55,469 nt of DNA from Veronia nyctiphanis (GTDB lineage Bacteria > Pseudomonadota > Gammaproteobacteria > Enterobacterales > Vibrionaceae): contig NZ_PEIB01000034.1 of the NCBI RefSeq assembly GCF_004116385.1, positions 1 through 55,469 of the forward strand, in the 5' to 3' direction. This document shows positions 47,389 to 55,469 of the stretch, one piece after another. Numbering within the stretch: position 1 is the stretch's first letter; the number at the start of each line of letters is the position of its first letter. The notes beneath the pieces were generated by a model. It had not been told where the DNA came from and did not search any database. It was given only the letters and a program-made list of their open reading frames with translations. The translations under genes were made by a program, and so were the position numbers.

Positions 47389-48776
47389 TCCTCACATTCC
47401 TCCAATGCGGTTATTGAAGGCAAGGTTTGTTCACCTAGGAACGACATCAAAAAGGTATTCACCCGCTCCCAGTGGGTCAGCAGGGAAAAATGCCCAGCAT
47501 TGGTAATAACTTCGTGTCGGGCTCGCGCCAGGAGCTTCGCCAACTCATCGGAATGCTGGGCTAGCATATAGTGATCGTTGCTTGCAGACAGCACTAGGGC
47601 AGGGGCTTTTATATGAGGTAAACTATCCAGCATATTGAAGCCATGGGAAACTTCCCGATAGCGCGCAGCAAGCGCGAAATCGATATCACCATTGATTGAA
47701 AGGACTTCTGGACAGCTTTCCAATTCCTTCTTTAGGATATGTATCTCTTCATCTCTTGGCCTCTGTGCACCCGTGGTGTTGATTAACGCCAGGCGTCTAA
47801 CACGGTTCGGGTATTTCACCGCCAGCGCTTGCGCCAACATGCCACCGAATGAAAAGCCCACGACGGAGACAGGCTCGGAAACATTGATACTGTCAAGCGC
47901 GTAGACTAAGTCTTCAATAATTGCGTCAATGGAAAGGTTATGAATATCAACACCGCTACGCCCACAGCCCGGCTTGTTAAAGGCGATAACACGGTAGTGA
48001 GCTTTTAGCGTATCAAGTTGGCGGTACCAGATTTCATCCGGGTTCAGGAGTCCACCCAAGAGCAAAACGGGTGCACCCTTCCCGCATATGCCAAGCTCAA
48101 TGCAGGGACCGCCGGTCCGTTCAAGAAGCAATCGGTCAATTTGTTGACGTCTGACCATACTTTTCCCTGACACGAGGTCCTGCTGTGCCTTTTCCCATAG
48201 TCGCTGAAGGTTGCTCCGGGCAGGATCACCAGAATTACGGGGTGCTTTCCCCGTCGCCGATTCCTGTTTTGTTTTCACGGTTTCCAGCTCATCCGTGGCA
48301 CCCATTGATCTGGCCTGCGGCTGCGCTACCTCTGCCTGAACAGGCTGGTAGTGTTCGCGTAACGCGTTTTTATGCAGACGAAGAATATACTGTGAAAAGT
48401 CCCTCACCGTATTACATTCAAAGAACGCGGTCGCTTGAAGCGTCAAGCCCCATTCTGCTCGAACATGATTATTGAACTTAGTCGCCGATAGGGAATCCAG
48501 CCCCATGTCAGCAACAGGCATATCTGGGTCAACCTGGTCAGCGGGAATATGGAGAATGTCTGAAACCAGAGCCACCAGATCTGAAAAGAATCCGTCTTCC
48601 CACAAGATCGTTTGCTTAGCTCCATTGGATGGGGAAGACGTAGTCGATACGACATTGCGCAAAGCTGAAATAGCTTCATCAGGCCTTAGATGTCCTTCTC
48701 GTATTTTTCTTAGCAGAGCAGCTTTGTCCAGCATTTCTGCTTTCACCGTTTCATCAGAGATTTGCGGCTGATTCAT
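47385..48776 (-). CDS. ACP - thioesterase (alpha/beta hydrolase) chain-release protein
   Basis: This 463-residue, two-domain protein is a likely end-of-line unit. Residues 20-45 (ALLRKIREGHLRPDEAISAL) are a docking-like helix. Residues 70-145 are an acyl carrier protein with the phosphopantetheine serine in MGLDSLSATKF. After a 70-residue linker, residues 215-455 are an alpha/beta hydrolase with nucleophile GFSFGG, acid in LSASNDHY and His in NAGHFSLL. A terminal thioesterase of this form would hydrolyse or cyclise the chain. ATG 48776 is preferred because GAGCGAGG lies just upstream. The 17-bp tandem repeat ends right at that ribosome site. Its stop overlaps the oxidoreductase start. Confidence 0.88.
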   Translation of the reverse strand: MNQPQISDETVKAEMLDKAALLRKIREGHLRPDEAISALRNVVSTTSSPSNGAKQTILWEDGFFSDLVALVSDILHIPADQVDPDMPVADMGLDSLSATKFNNHVRAEWGLTLQATAFFECNTVRDFSQYILRLHKNALREHYQPVQAEVAQPQARSMGATDELETVKTKQESATGKAPRNSGDPARSNLQRLWEKAQQDLVSGKSMVRRQQIDRLLLERTGGPCIELGICGKGAPVLLLGGLLNPDEIWYRQLDTLKAHYRVIAFNKPGCGRSGVDIHNLSIDAIIEDLVYALDSINVSEPVSVVGFSFGGMLAQALAVKYPNRVRRLALINTTGAQRPRDEEIHILKKELESCPEVLSINGDIDFALAARYREVSHGFNMLDSLPHIKAPALVLSASNDHYMLAQHSDELAKLLARARHEVITNAGHFSLLTHWERVNTFLMSFLGEQTLPSITALEECEE

Positions 48777-48785
48777 TGCGATACC

Positions 48786-48904
48786 TCGCTCTATATTGGC
48801 CAACGTTCTAAGCTGACAAACACTCTTAGTTAACAAACGCTCTACGTTGTCTAACCTTCGATGTTGTCAAACGCTCTTTGTTGGCTGACGTTCTATGTTG
48901 GCTA
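48786..48904. repeat. 17-bp tandem repeat, seven units, in the leader of the ACP-thioesterase gene
   Basis: Units begin at 48786, 48803, 48820, 48837, 48854, 48871 and 48888, with consensus ACGCTCTATGTTGGCTA on the plus strand. Unit length is exactly 17 in all seven, with 4-8 substitutions between units and no indels. It fills almost the whole gap between the FMO stop (48926) and the ribosome-binding site at 48784-48791. Confidence 0.85.
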
Positions 48905-48925
48905 ACGATCATTACGGCGTTAGGG

Positions 48926-50281
48926 CTATACTGACGAGTGGTCTAACTCGGCTTCCAACTGCTCACTGATAAAATTGACCGTTTTGATGTATTTCCAGAG
49001 ATCGAGCTCATTGGCATGGCGTCTAGTATTCACAAACTGCCCATGACCAATATCAATCTCATCCTGATAGTGCTTGAACTGGTTAAACACCCGCCAAGAC
49101 GCTGTGTTCCTTCTCTTGCTCAGAAAATAATTGGCTAAAAATCGAGAGCAGTTGTTAGCAAGGTTGCCGAAGCCGGAAGGAATATTGAAATAGCCTGCAA
49201 ATACAATACTGTCGTAATGCATAGGCACAGAGTGTAGAAAGAGCTGGTTCATCCCCTTTTCCCTGTCGAGCACCGAGGAATCGAGAAAAGGTAGGCTAGG
49301 TTTGTATCCTGTTGCCAGTAGCACAACATCAAATTTATCTCTACTACCGTCAGCAAATTCCACCCACTCATCGTCAAAGGAAACCACATCCGGCTTGGAG
49401 ACAAGATCCCCATGCCCCATGCAATAGAGAATATTGGAGTTCAAAATTGGGTGAGCCTGATGAATAGCGTGATCAGGTTTAGGGAGGCCGAAGTCTGTGC
49501 CATCAAAGCCAGCCAGCTTGAAGGTGGCCTGAACATGTTCCCAATACGCTTCTGGCGATTCGAACTGGGATACTATTTCCATCAACCATTCCTGAGTCGG
49601 CTTACCATCAATAAATTTGGGCATGTAGTGATAGCCCCGCCGCATCGAGTGACAGGTATAACTTGCTCTTTGAGCACTATCGACAGCAATATCACATCCC
49701 GAGTTTCCTCCCCCAACGACAAGCACCCGTTTACCGTCAAAGACATCAGAAGAGACATAGTCGATTGAATGTATTAGCTCGCCGCTGAAGTGACCGGGAA
49801 TAGCTGGGAAAATGGGGTCACGCAGCAAGCCATTGGCCACAACAACGTCAGCGTACCAATGTCTGGAATTGTCAGAAAGCTCAGCAAGCCAACCACCTTC
49901 AAACGGAGATAGTGCCTTTATCTCGACATTGAATCGTGTTTTCTCATACAAGCCAAAGGTCTTGGCAACATCCCGCAAATAGGCCAGAAACTGCGTGTGA
50001 CTGGGGTAGTGAGGGTAGTCATCCGGCATAGGATAGTCACTAAGCTGGGTGTTAGTTTTTGAGCTTATTAGATGGGCAGAACGATAGACCTTGGAGGCTG
50101 GGCTGTTGAGATACCAGTTACCGCCAAAGTCGTCTTCTCGCTCAATGATATCGAAAGGGATACCGCGCTGTGAAAAGGTCTTTCCGATGGCGATGCCCGA
50201 AGCGCCGCCCCCGAGAATCAATACCTTTTCATCATGCCTGACGATTGGCCCGACATCAGTAATAGTGGGTATGGTTTTCAT
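48926..50281 (-). CDS. Flavin-containing monooxygenase (FMO)
   Basis: This 451-residue class B flavin monooxygenase uses FAD and NADPH to add one oxygen atom to a nucleophile or, in the Baeyer-Villiger branch, to a ketone. Motifs in order are FAD site LILGGGASGIAIG, GGNW, FMO signature HFSGELIHSIDY, NADPH site VLVVGGGNSGCDIA and ATGYKPSLPF. The Baeyer-Villiger fingerprint FxGxxxHxxxW is only partly met: it ends in Y (or S-I-D-Y), as in true FMOs. AAGGA precedes ATG 50281. It lies 108 bases after the PKS stop on the same strand, so it is a likely tailoring step or chain-inserting oxygenase. Confidence 0.85.
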   Translation of the reverse strand: MKTIPTITDVGPIVRHDEKVLILGGGASGIAIGKTFSQRGIPFDIIEREDDFGGNWYLNSPASKVYRSAHLISSKTNTQLSDYPMPDDYPHYPSHTQFLAYLRDVAKTFGLYEKTRFNVEIKALSPFEGGWLAELSDNSRHWYADVVVANGLLRDPIFPAIPGHFSGELIHSIDYVSSDVFDGKRVLVVGGGNSGCDIAVDSAQRASYTCHSMRRGYHYMPKFIDGKPTQEWLMEIVSQFESPEAYWEHVQATFKLAGFDGTDFGLPKPDHAIHQAHPILNSNILYCMGHGDLVSKPDVVSFDDEWVEFADGSRDKFDVVLLATGYKPSLPFLDSSVLDREKGMNQLFLHSVPMHYDSIVFAGYFNIPSGFGNLANNCSRFLANYFLSKRRNTASWRVFNQFKHYQDEIDIGHGQFVNTRRHANELDLWKYIKTVNFISEQLEAELDHSSV

Positions 50282-50389
50282 AAGATTTCCTTATATCAGT
50301 AACCGTTTTGAAAGCCAGCCCCCTGCGCATTTCAAAACAGCTAGCCACGACTTTATGACATGAGAAGCCGCGCATTTTGAACGTCGCTT

Positions 50390-53300
50390 TTATAGAACCG
50401 ATAGTAGCTCTTTAGCCTGTTCATCGGTCAGCAACCCTTCATCCAGCAAATCGCTGACTTCTTGTGAATACGTCGGTTTCGCTTCGCCAGTAGCGTGAGC
50501 CACCTGTTGTTTTTGACTTGGTGTTGGCTCAAGCGATTCCCTGGATTCAGATGCCACAGTGTCGGGTTCGCTTCGTGGCGTTTCCGGCGGCTCGACCAGT
50601 GGCGAGTTTTAGCAAATGGATAGGTGGGCAGCGACGTTCGGTATCCTTGTGTATAGGCGGTTTGATCCCAGTTGATGTCCAGTCCATCTACCCAATTCTC
50701 ACATATCAATGGGAGATCATCCTGCGCGACCAATGACTTCGCGTAATTGGTCGCTTCTTCCTTCGATTTAAGGAAAGTGAAGCGAGCTTTGCCTTCGTTC
50801 TTTGAACCGCTATAGACAGAAGGGATGGGTTCACCCCAACGACGGCTACTCTGAATCGCGTCAAGCCGGAGGGTTAAATCCTGGCGGTTTTGTGCCACAA
50901 TCAGCAAACGCTCTTCCATATGTTCTCGGCCCATCGCCAGCGTAAAAGCAATATCGCTGAGCGGCACGTTCTCCTCATCCCTCAGCCAGTTCCGCAACTT
51001 GGATACAATTCGCTGAAGCGCAGTCCTGTCTTTGGCTGACAACAAAATGACACAAGGTGATTCCGGGTACACAGGCCGTGGAGCTGGGTCGTAGGATTCC
51101 AGCGCAACGTGCGAATTGACACCGCCAAACCCGAATGAGCTAACACCAGCACGCAATGGCGTGATTGAACCGTCTGGTCGTACAATCGGCGACCAGTCTT
51201 GCTGCTTGTCCTGGATGAAGAAAGGGGTATTGTCGAGCTGTATGTAGGGGTTTAAGCCGGTATAGTGAATAGTTGCTGGCAAGATCTTGTGCTTCATCGA
51301 CATCACCATTTTGGCAACACCGCTTGCCCCCGCGACAAACTCCAGATGGCCGATGTTCGACTTCACCGACCCTAGCCCGCAATGTGGCTGGTATGGAGCG
51401 GTCTCCTTCCCCCAGTCCTTATAGAGGGTATCAAGCGCTTTACGCAATGCCTTGACCTCGATAGGGTCACCCAGCGCAGTGCCTGTACCATGCGCTTCTA
51501 TATAGCTGATGGTTTCCGGATCGACCCCTGCCTGCCTCCACGCTTCAACAATGACCTCTGTCTGGGCGTTGGGGTTTGGTGTTGTGAGGGTATTGACTGC
51601 GCCACCGTGATTAACCATAGAGCCACGGATGAGCGCATGAATGTTGTCGCCGTCTTCCTCGGCACGTGAAAGCGGCTTCAGCAACAAAGCCACGGCCCCC
51701 TCCCCCCGGACATATCCGTCAGCCTCTTTGTCGAACGTCGCGCACCGTCCCTGTGGGCTCAGGAACCCGCCCTTGTCGAGACCGATATGCACATTGGGTT
51801 CCAGCATCAAATGAATGCCGCCGGCAAGGGCAACATCACATTCCCCGGCTCGTATGGATTGAATCGCTCGATGAACCGCCACCAAAGAGCTAGAACAGGC
51901 GGTTTCTACCGGCTCGCTCGGTCCCCTGAAATTAAGCAGGTATGAGATACGGTTGACCAATACAGAAAACATACTTCCGGTCACAGAGAAAATGTCGATA
52001 TCAATATCGCTGCGTACCATGATGTCGTGATAGTCAATACTGGCAGAGCCACAAAACAAGCCCACTTTCTGCGTTTCAGCCAATGTGGAAGCACGATACC
52101 CCGCATCTTCAATACAGCGCCATACAACCTGAAGAAATAGTCGGTGTTGGGGGTCCATCAGTTCGGCTTCTCGGGGTGACAACCCAAAAAATGCAGCATC
52201 AAATTTATCCACGTCCGGAATGAATCCCCCCCATTTGATTTTGGTGCGGTTTTTCTCCTTAAACGGATCTCCCCAGACCTTTCTCCAGCTCCAGCGTGCT
52301 TCCGGCACTTCGGTGATAAGGTCACTTCCCATTTCCAAGTGCTTCCAGAAAGCGGATAAATCTTCAGACTGTGGAAGAATCCCGTCAATACCGATAATCG
52401 CAATAGGCTCACTGGCACTAACTGCTTGTGAAATGGGAACCCGAGGTGAAGAATGACCTCGCATCGAAGTGGAATTTGTCCCTGCTGCGGCATAATCCGT
52501 CACACGTGGTGATGGGGTTTCCTGTGTTAGCGGCTCGGATGTTCGAGGCTCTGATGTTTGAGGCTTAGGAGCGCTAGGAGTATGACTCAGGGGTGCCGGT
52601 GTAGGTATTGGAGGTGTAGGTGTTGAAAGCAACGGCTCAGGTTGCCTTATATGCGAATGTTGTATAGAAAGTTCCGAAGACTGCATGGTCACATCAGGTT
52701 GTGAGGCAGGTTGGGTATTGTGCTCTAGGTGCCAGGCAAGAATTTCTTTCCTGTGTTCTTCCAACATGTACTCGGATAAATCTCTGACTGTTTGATACTC
52801 AAAGAAAACAACCGGTGTTATCTCGATATCGAGAACGTCTGCGATACGATTTCCAAAAGTGGTAAAAGTAATCGAGTCAAAGCCAAAATTATTCAGGTCA
52901 CTGTCGATATCCACATCTTTTGGTGCAACCTCAAGTATTTCTACAATTCCCGTGACCAAGTTTTCCCGGAGGACACCCAGTACTTCTGCGTCGGTGACGC
53001 TCTGCGCATTTCTCCTCACAGAAGACGACGGACTGCTTATTACTGTTGAGCCCTGAGTGCCGGAGGCAGATACAAGCGGAGTGTCCGGGATCGGCGGTGA
53101 GGAAATGGACGCAGCAGGTGCAGATGATTGTGCGGGCTGTTGCTCCGGCTGAGATGTGCCCATAGAGGACTGAGTCCCCTGAATATTAAAGCAATTACGC
53201 AGTTTTTCTGTTGTTCCTTTCGCAGTAAACACATGAGAGACGTTGTTTATCCGCATCACATCAGCGAGCAAATTCAGCCCATCTTCTATACTCAGTGGTC

Positions 53301-54600
53301 CCGCTCCGGTATTCCGCTCAGAAAACAACGCCACCTGTTCATCCACCTGCATACCGCCATCTTTCCAAAGCGGCCAGTTGACCGAAATGCTGCGTCCCAG
53401 TCGCAGGCGCCGATGAACCATGTTATTGCGCCATGCAGAGTAATGGTCGAGAAAGCTGTTGGCGTAGCAATAGTCAGATTGGCCGATGTTGCCAAGCAAG
53501 GCAGAAATCGAAGAGAAGTACACCACAAAGTCCAATGGATCATTCCTGGTCGCTTCATCTAAATTCAATGTACCCAACACTTTTGGATGCAATACGGCGC
53601 GGAAATCTTGCAACGTCTTGTCTTTAACCAATGCATCCCTGTTGATACCCGCACAGTGAAACAGCCCGTTAATCGGGCCTAGGGTATGACGCACCTCCTC
53701 CACCAGCGCGTTGACTGAAGCAGCATCAGAGACGTCCAACTGACGGTAAATGCAGCTAGCTCCGAGAAATTCAAGTTCTTCCAAACATTCATTTATACCG
53801 TCATTCCTGTCACTGCGCCCACAAAGCACCAGCTTTACCCTGCTCTGACTGGCAATGTGACGAGCCACAATGTATCCCAGCCCACCCAGGCCGCCAGTGA
53901 CGATATAGATCCCGCCATCACGAACAGGTAAGGCAGCCGATAGTTCATGTCCAGAGGGTGGCTTATCTGGCGCTGGTATTTCGCGGAATACCAGCCGTTG
54001 GCGGACACCATCCACATAGCGCACTTGAATATCATCACCCTCGCAAGAGAACTCATTCAAAATCGCAGGAAGCACGCTGTGAAAAGCAACGGACTGAGGA
54101 GAAACAAGGCAAAGTTGTCGCCAACAGACCTTTCGGCTTTCGTGCGTGATTGCCTTAGCAAAACCTACAAAAGCATCGTGATGCGGACGCGGATGAGAAG
54201 AATCAGTATTGCTATAGACATACAACAAGCGAATCTTATGCTCAGGCTGCTGGGCCAGCAACGCTTTAGTCAGCAAAAATGCTGCCTCGATATCTCGGGA
54301 ATAGTATCCAACCCGCCCATTATCGTCCGCCATGGTTTGTGTCGACCAAGGCCAGGCATATAGAACCTTTTCCGGCAATTGAGGTAGCGAAGACAGCAGT
54401 TGCAGGTAATCCTCATTTGCATTGGGTCGAATGCTGTAGCAATCCAATCCAATCTCAGCAAAGCAATCCCCCGGTACCACTAGGATAGAGCGGTTGCTGC
54501 CGAGCGCACCTTGGTCCGAATTTTTGAATGCAGACAAGATAGCGTCTGCTTCATTCATATTTTCAATAAAAATCAGGCAAGACATGTGCACTACTCCCAC
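50390..54600 (-). CDS. Trans-AT polyketide synthase: KR - ACP - KS with C-terminal docking tail
   Basis: This protein of about 1400 residues covers: a KR structural subdomain (1-215); an active KR with GGLGGLGYIVARHI and catalytic SSISALLGNIGQSDYCYANS (230-430); an ACP with GFDSITF (about 545-625); a Pro/Ser/Thr linker; then a KS with TACSSSL (Cys nucleophile), EAHGTGT and KSNIGHLE (about 735-1170). There is no AT or DH after the KS. The frame breaks near 50570. The other frame ends SDLLDEGLLTDEQAKELLSV and stops at 50390-50392, a typical docking tail, so the last 30 or so residues of the unshifted frame are false. The start ATG 54585 has GGGAG upstream. It follows the DH piece at once and may be one protein with it, separated by a shift near 54595. 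Confidence 0.85.
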
Positions 54601-55469
54601 TCACTGAAAAAGAAAACGTTTTGCTGTGTATCTGTCGCAGGCAAGGCTTGCTGCAAAGCAGACGGTTGTGCCTCAAGAGTGCCAGTCCCTTCAGGTTTTG
54701 TTCTATCGATAGGCGCATCTGAGGCCGGTGATATTGCCTGAGGATGCAAAGCAACGGCGCTTTGAGGTTCACGGCTTTGCGTTACAGAACGTTGAGAGTG
54801 AGCCTGTTGAGACCCCGTTTGTTGAGAGACAGCTTGTTGAGACATAGCAGCCGCAATTTCTTCAAAGCTGAACGCCTTGAACGTATACCCACGCATGTCC
54901 ACTAAAACCCTGCCCGCCTCATCCAACAGGGTAAGATCGACTTTCTTCATACTGTCCATATCTCTCGGCCCACGGATTAACCTGAGGTGGGCGTAGCAAA
55001 CGGGGCTCAATGTTGAATAGATGTCGATTTCTGAGGCAACAAAGGGAACATACGGCATCAGCTCCTCACCCTGAGTACGCTCATTCCTGACAACGGAAAT
55101 AACGGACTGAGTCGCGCCATCCATCAAGGATGGGTGGAGGAAATAGTAGTCAAACCCTGCTTCAAGTCTTTTTGGCAAGACCAGCTTCGCCAAGGCTTCA
55201 CCTTCGCCATAACTCACGCCGTCGATGGCCTGAAAGCACTCGCCATAACCAAACTTGAGCTGGCTCAATAGTCCGTAACATTCCTCCTTCGAGGCGTGCT
55301 GTTTAAAGCGGGTGTGTAATTCTTGCATGTCCATTGGGGGTGGGGTTGTGGCTTCTCTGGTCGCTAACAAACGAGCCTGGGCATGAATTTGAGTAACACC
55401 GTCAGCATTTTGTGGTCCATTGGGGGTGGGGTTGTGGCTTCTCTGGTCGCTAACAAACGAGCCTGGGCA
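54591..55469 (-). CDS. PKS dehydratase domain (C-terminal part), runs off the window
   Basis: This is the upstream piece of the PKS. A hot-dog dehydratase half-domain carries FLHPSLMDGATQSV (the catalytic Asp of DxxxQ) and FGYGECFQAIDGV, then PYVPFVASEIDIYSTLSP. A Gln/Ser-rich linker (QAVSQQTGSQQAHSQ) leads to NVFFFSEWE, the strand that usually opens a KR structural domain. The frame stops with TAG at 54591 where the KR frame begins. Either a genuine split with a coupled restart (GGGAG 8 bases before ATG) or a one-base shift would explain this. The first His of the DH (HxxxGxxxxP) is not in the window. The product is an enoyl intermediate. Confidence 0.8.
   Translation of the reverse strand, partial: CPGSFVSDQRSHNPTPNGPQNADGVTQIHAQARLLATREATTPPPMDMQELHTRFKQHASKEECYGLLSQLKFGYGECFQAIDGVSYGEGEALAKLVLPKRLEAGFDYYFLHPSLMDGATQSVISVVRNERTQGEELMPYVPFVASEIDIYSTLSPVCYAHLRLIRGPRDMDSMKKVDLTLLDEAGRVLVDMRGYTFKAFSFEEIAAAMSQQAVSQQTGSQQAHSQRSVTQSREPQSAVALHPQAISPASDAPIDRTKPEGTGTLEAQPSALQQALPATDTQQNVFFFSEWE
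55332..55469. repeat. 52-bp direct repeat at the window edge
   Basis: The same 52 bases (start CATTGGGGGTGGGG, end CGAGCCTGGGCA) occur at 55332-55383 and 55418-55469, separated by 34 bases. The inner copy reads in frame through the DH protein (NGPQNADGVTQIHAQARLLA). The outer copy reaches the last base of the window. Confidence 0.85.

Noticed and set aside
48786..48904. CRISPR array
   Set aside because: The 17-bp units are contiguous without spacers and no cas gene is near.
53128..53562. 144-codon plus-strand ORF within the PKS
   Set aside because: It is a shadow of the KR domain on the other strand.

Overview
The window looks like a Vibrionaceae-type gammaproteobacterial chromosome (Vibrio, Grimontia, Enterovibrio or Photobacterium relatives). 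The reasons are a hutC-hutI-hutG-hutU-hutH operon, a fructosamine-kinase / CPXCG / ribE / dbpA / norM neighbourhood, and integron-like gene cassettes with attC-like sites. This placement is recognition from memory, not a database result.
Layout. 1-4.4 kb: an attC-like site, a P-loop kinase cassette, and a PepSY membrane protein paired with a [2Fe-2S] flavin reductase. 4.4-11 kb: the histidine-utilisation operon with its HutC repressor and a very clear operator/promoter. 11-20.4 kb: housekeeping genes (fructosamine kinase, CPXCG protein, riboflavin synthase, DbpA helicase, MATE pump, AraC regulator with a divergent MFS exporter, DUF3080 lipoprotein). 20.6 kb: tRNA-Val(GAC). 20.9-37.4 kb: a defence island carrying a methyltransferase-HNH fusion, McrBC with an EVE-like insertion in McrB, a type II Zorya system (ZorA, ZorB, ZorE) and a set of tyrosine-recombinase genes. 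It lies just downstream of the tRNA and is bounded by an 11-bp inverted motif that also occurs once near the recombinases. 37.4-42.3 kb: an array of small accessory genes (membrane protein, LRR protein, tautomerase-like, LysE exporter) separated by a roughly 340-bp non-coding repeat family and attC-like sites. 42.3-43.2 kb: an IS6-family element inserted inside one copy of that repeat. 43.2 kb to the right edge: part of a trans-AT polyketide synthase cluster on the minus strand. It has DH-KR-ACP-KS with a C-terminal docking-like tail, an FMO, a free-standing ACP-thioesterase, a long-chain-alcohol-oxidase-like GMC enzyme and a discrete tandem acyltransferase; the cluster continues beyond the window.
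How the genes work together. The hut genes convert histidine to glutamate under HutC control. The three defence modules act against foreign DNA and appear to travel as one unit with the recombinases. In the PKS cluster no AT domain lies in the visible assembly line, so the discrete AT protein should load the ACPs. The last KS of the large protein and the ACP of the ACP-TE protein appear to make a split terminal module, with FMO and GMC enzymes as likely tailoring steps.
A caution applies throughout. At least ten genes are interrupted by single-base frameshifts. Nearly all are repaired by adding one base, often the same as its neighbour. This pattern suggests residual indel errors in the sequence more than true gene decay. 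I report such genes as whole loci with the approximate shift position.
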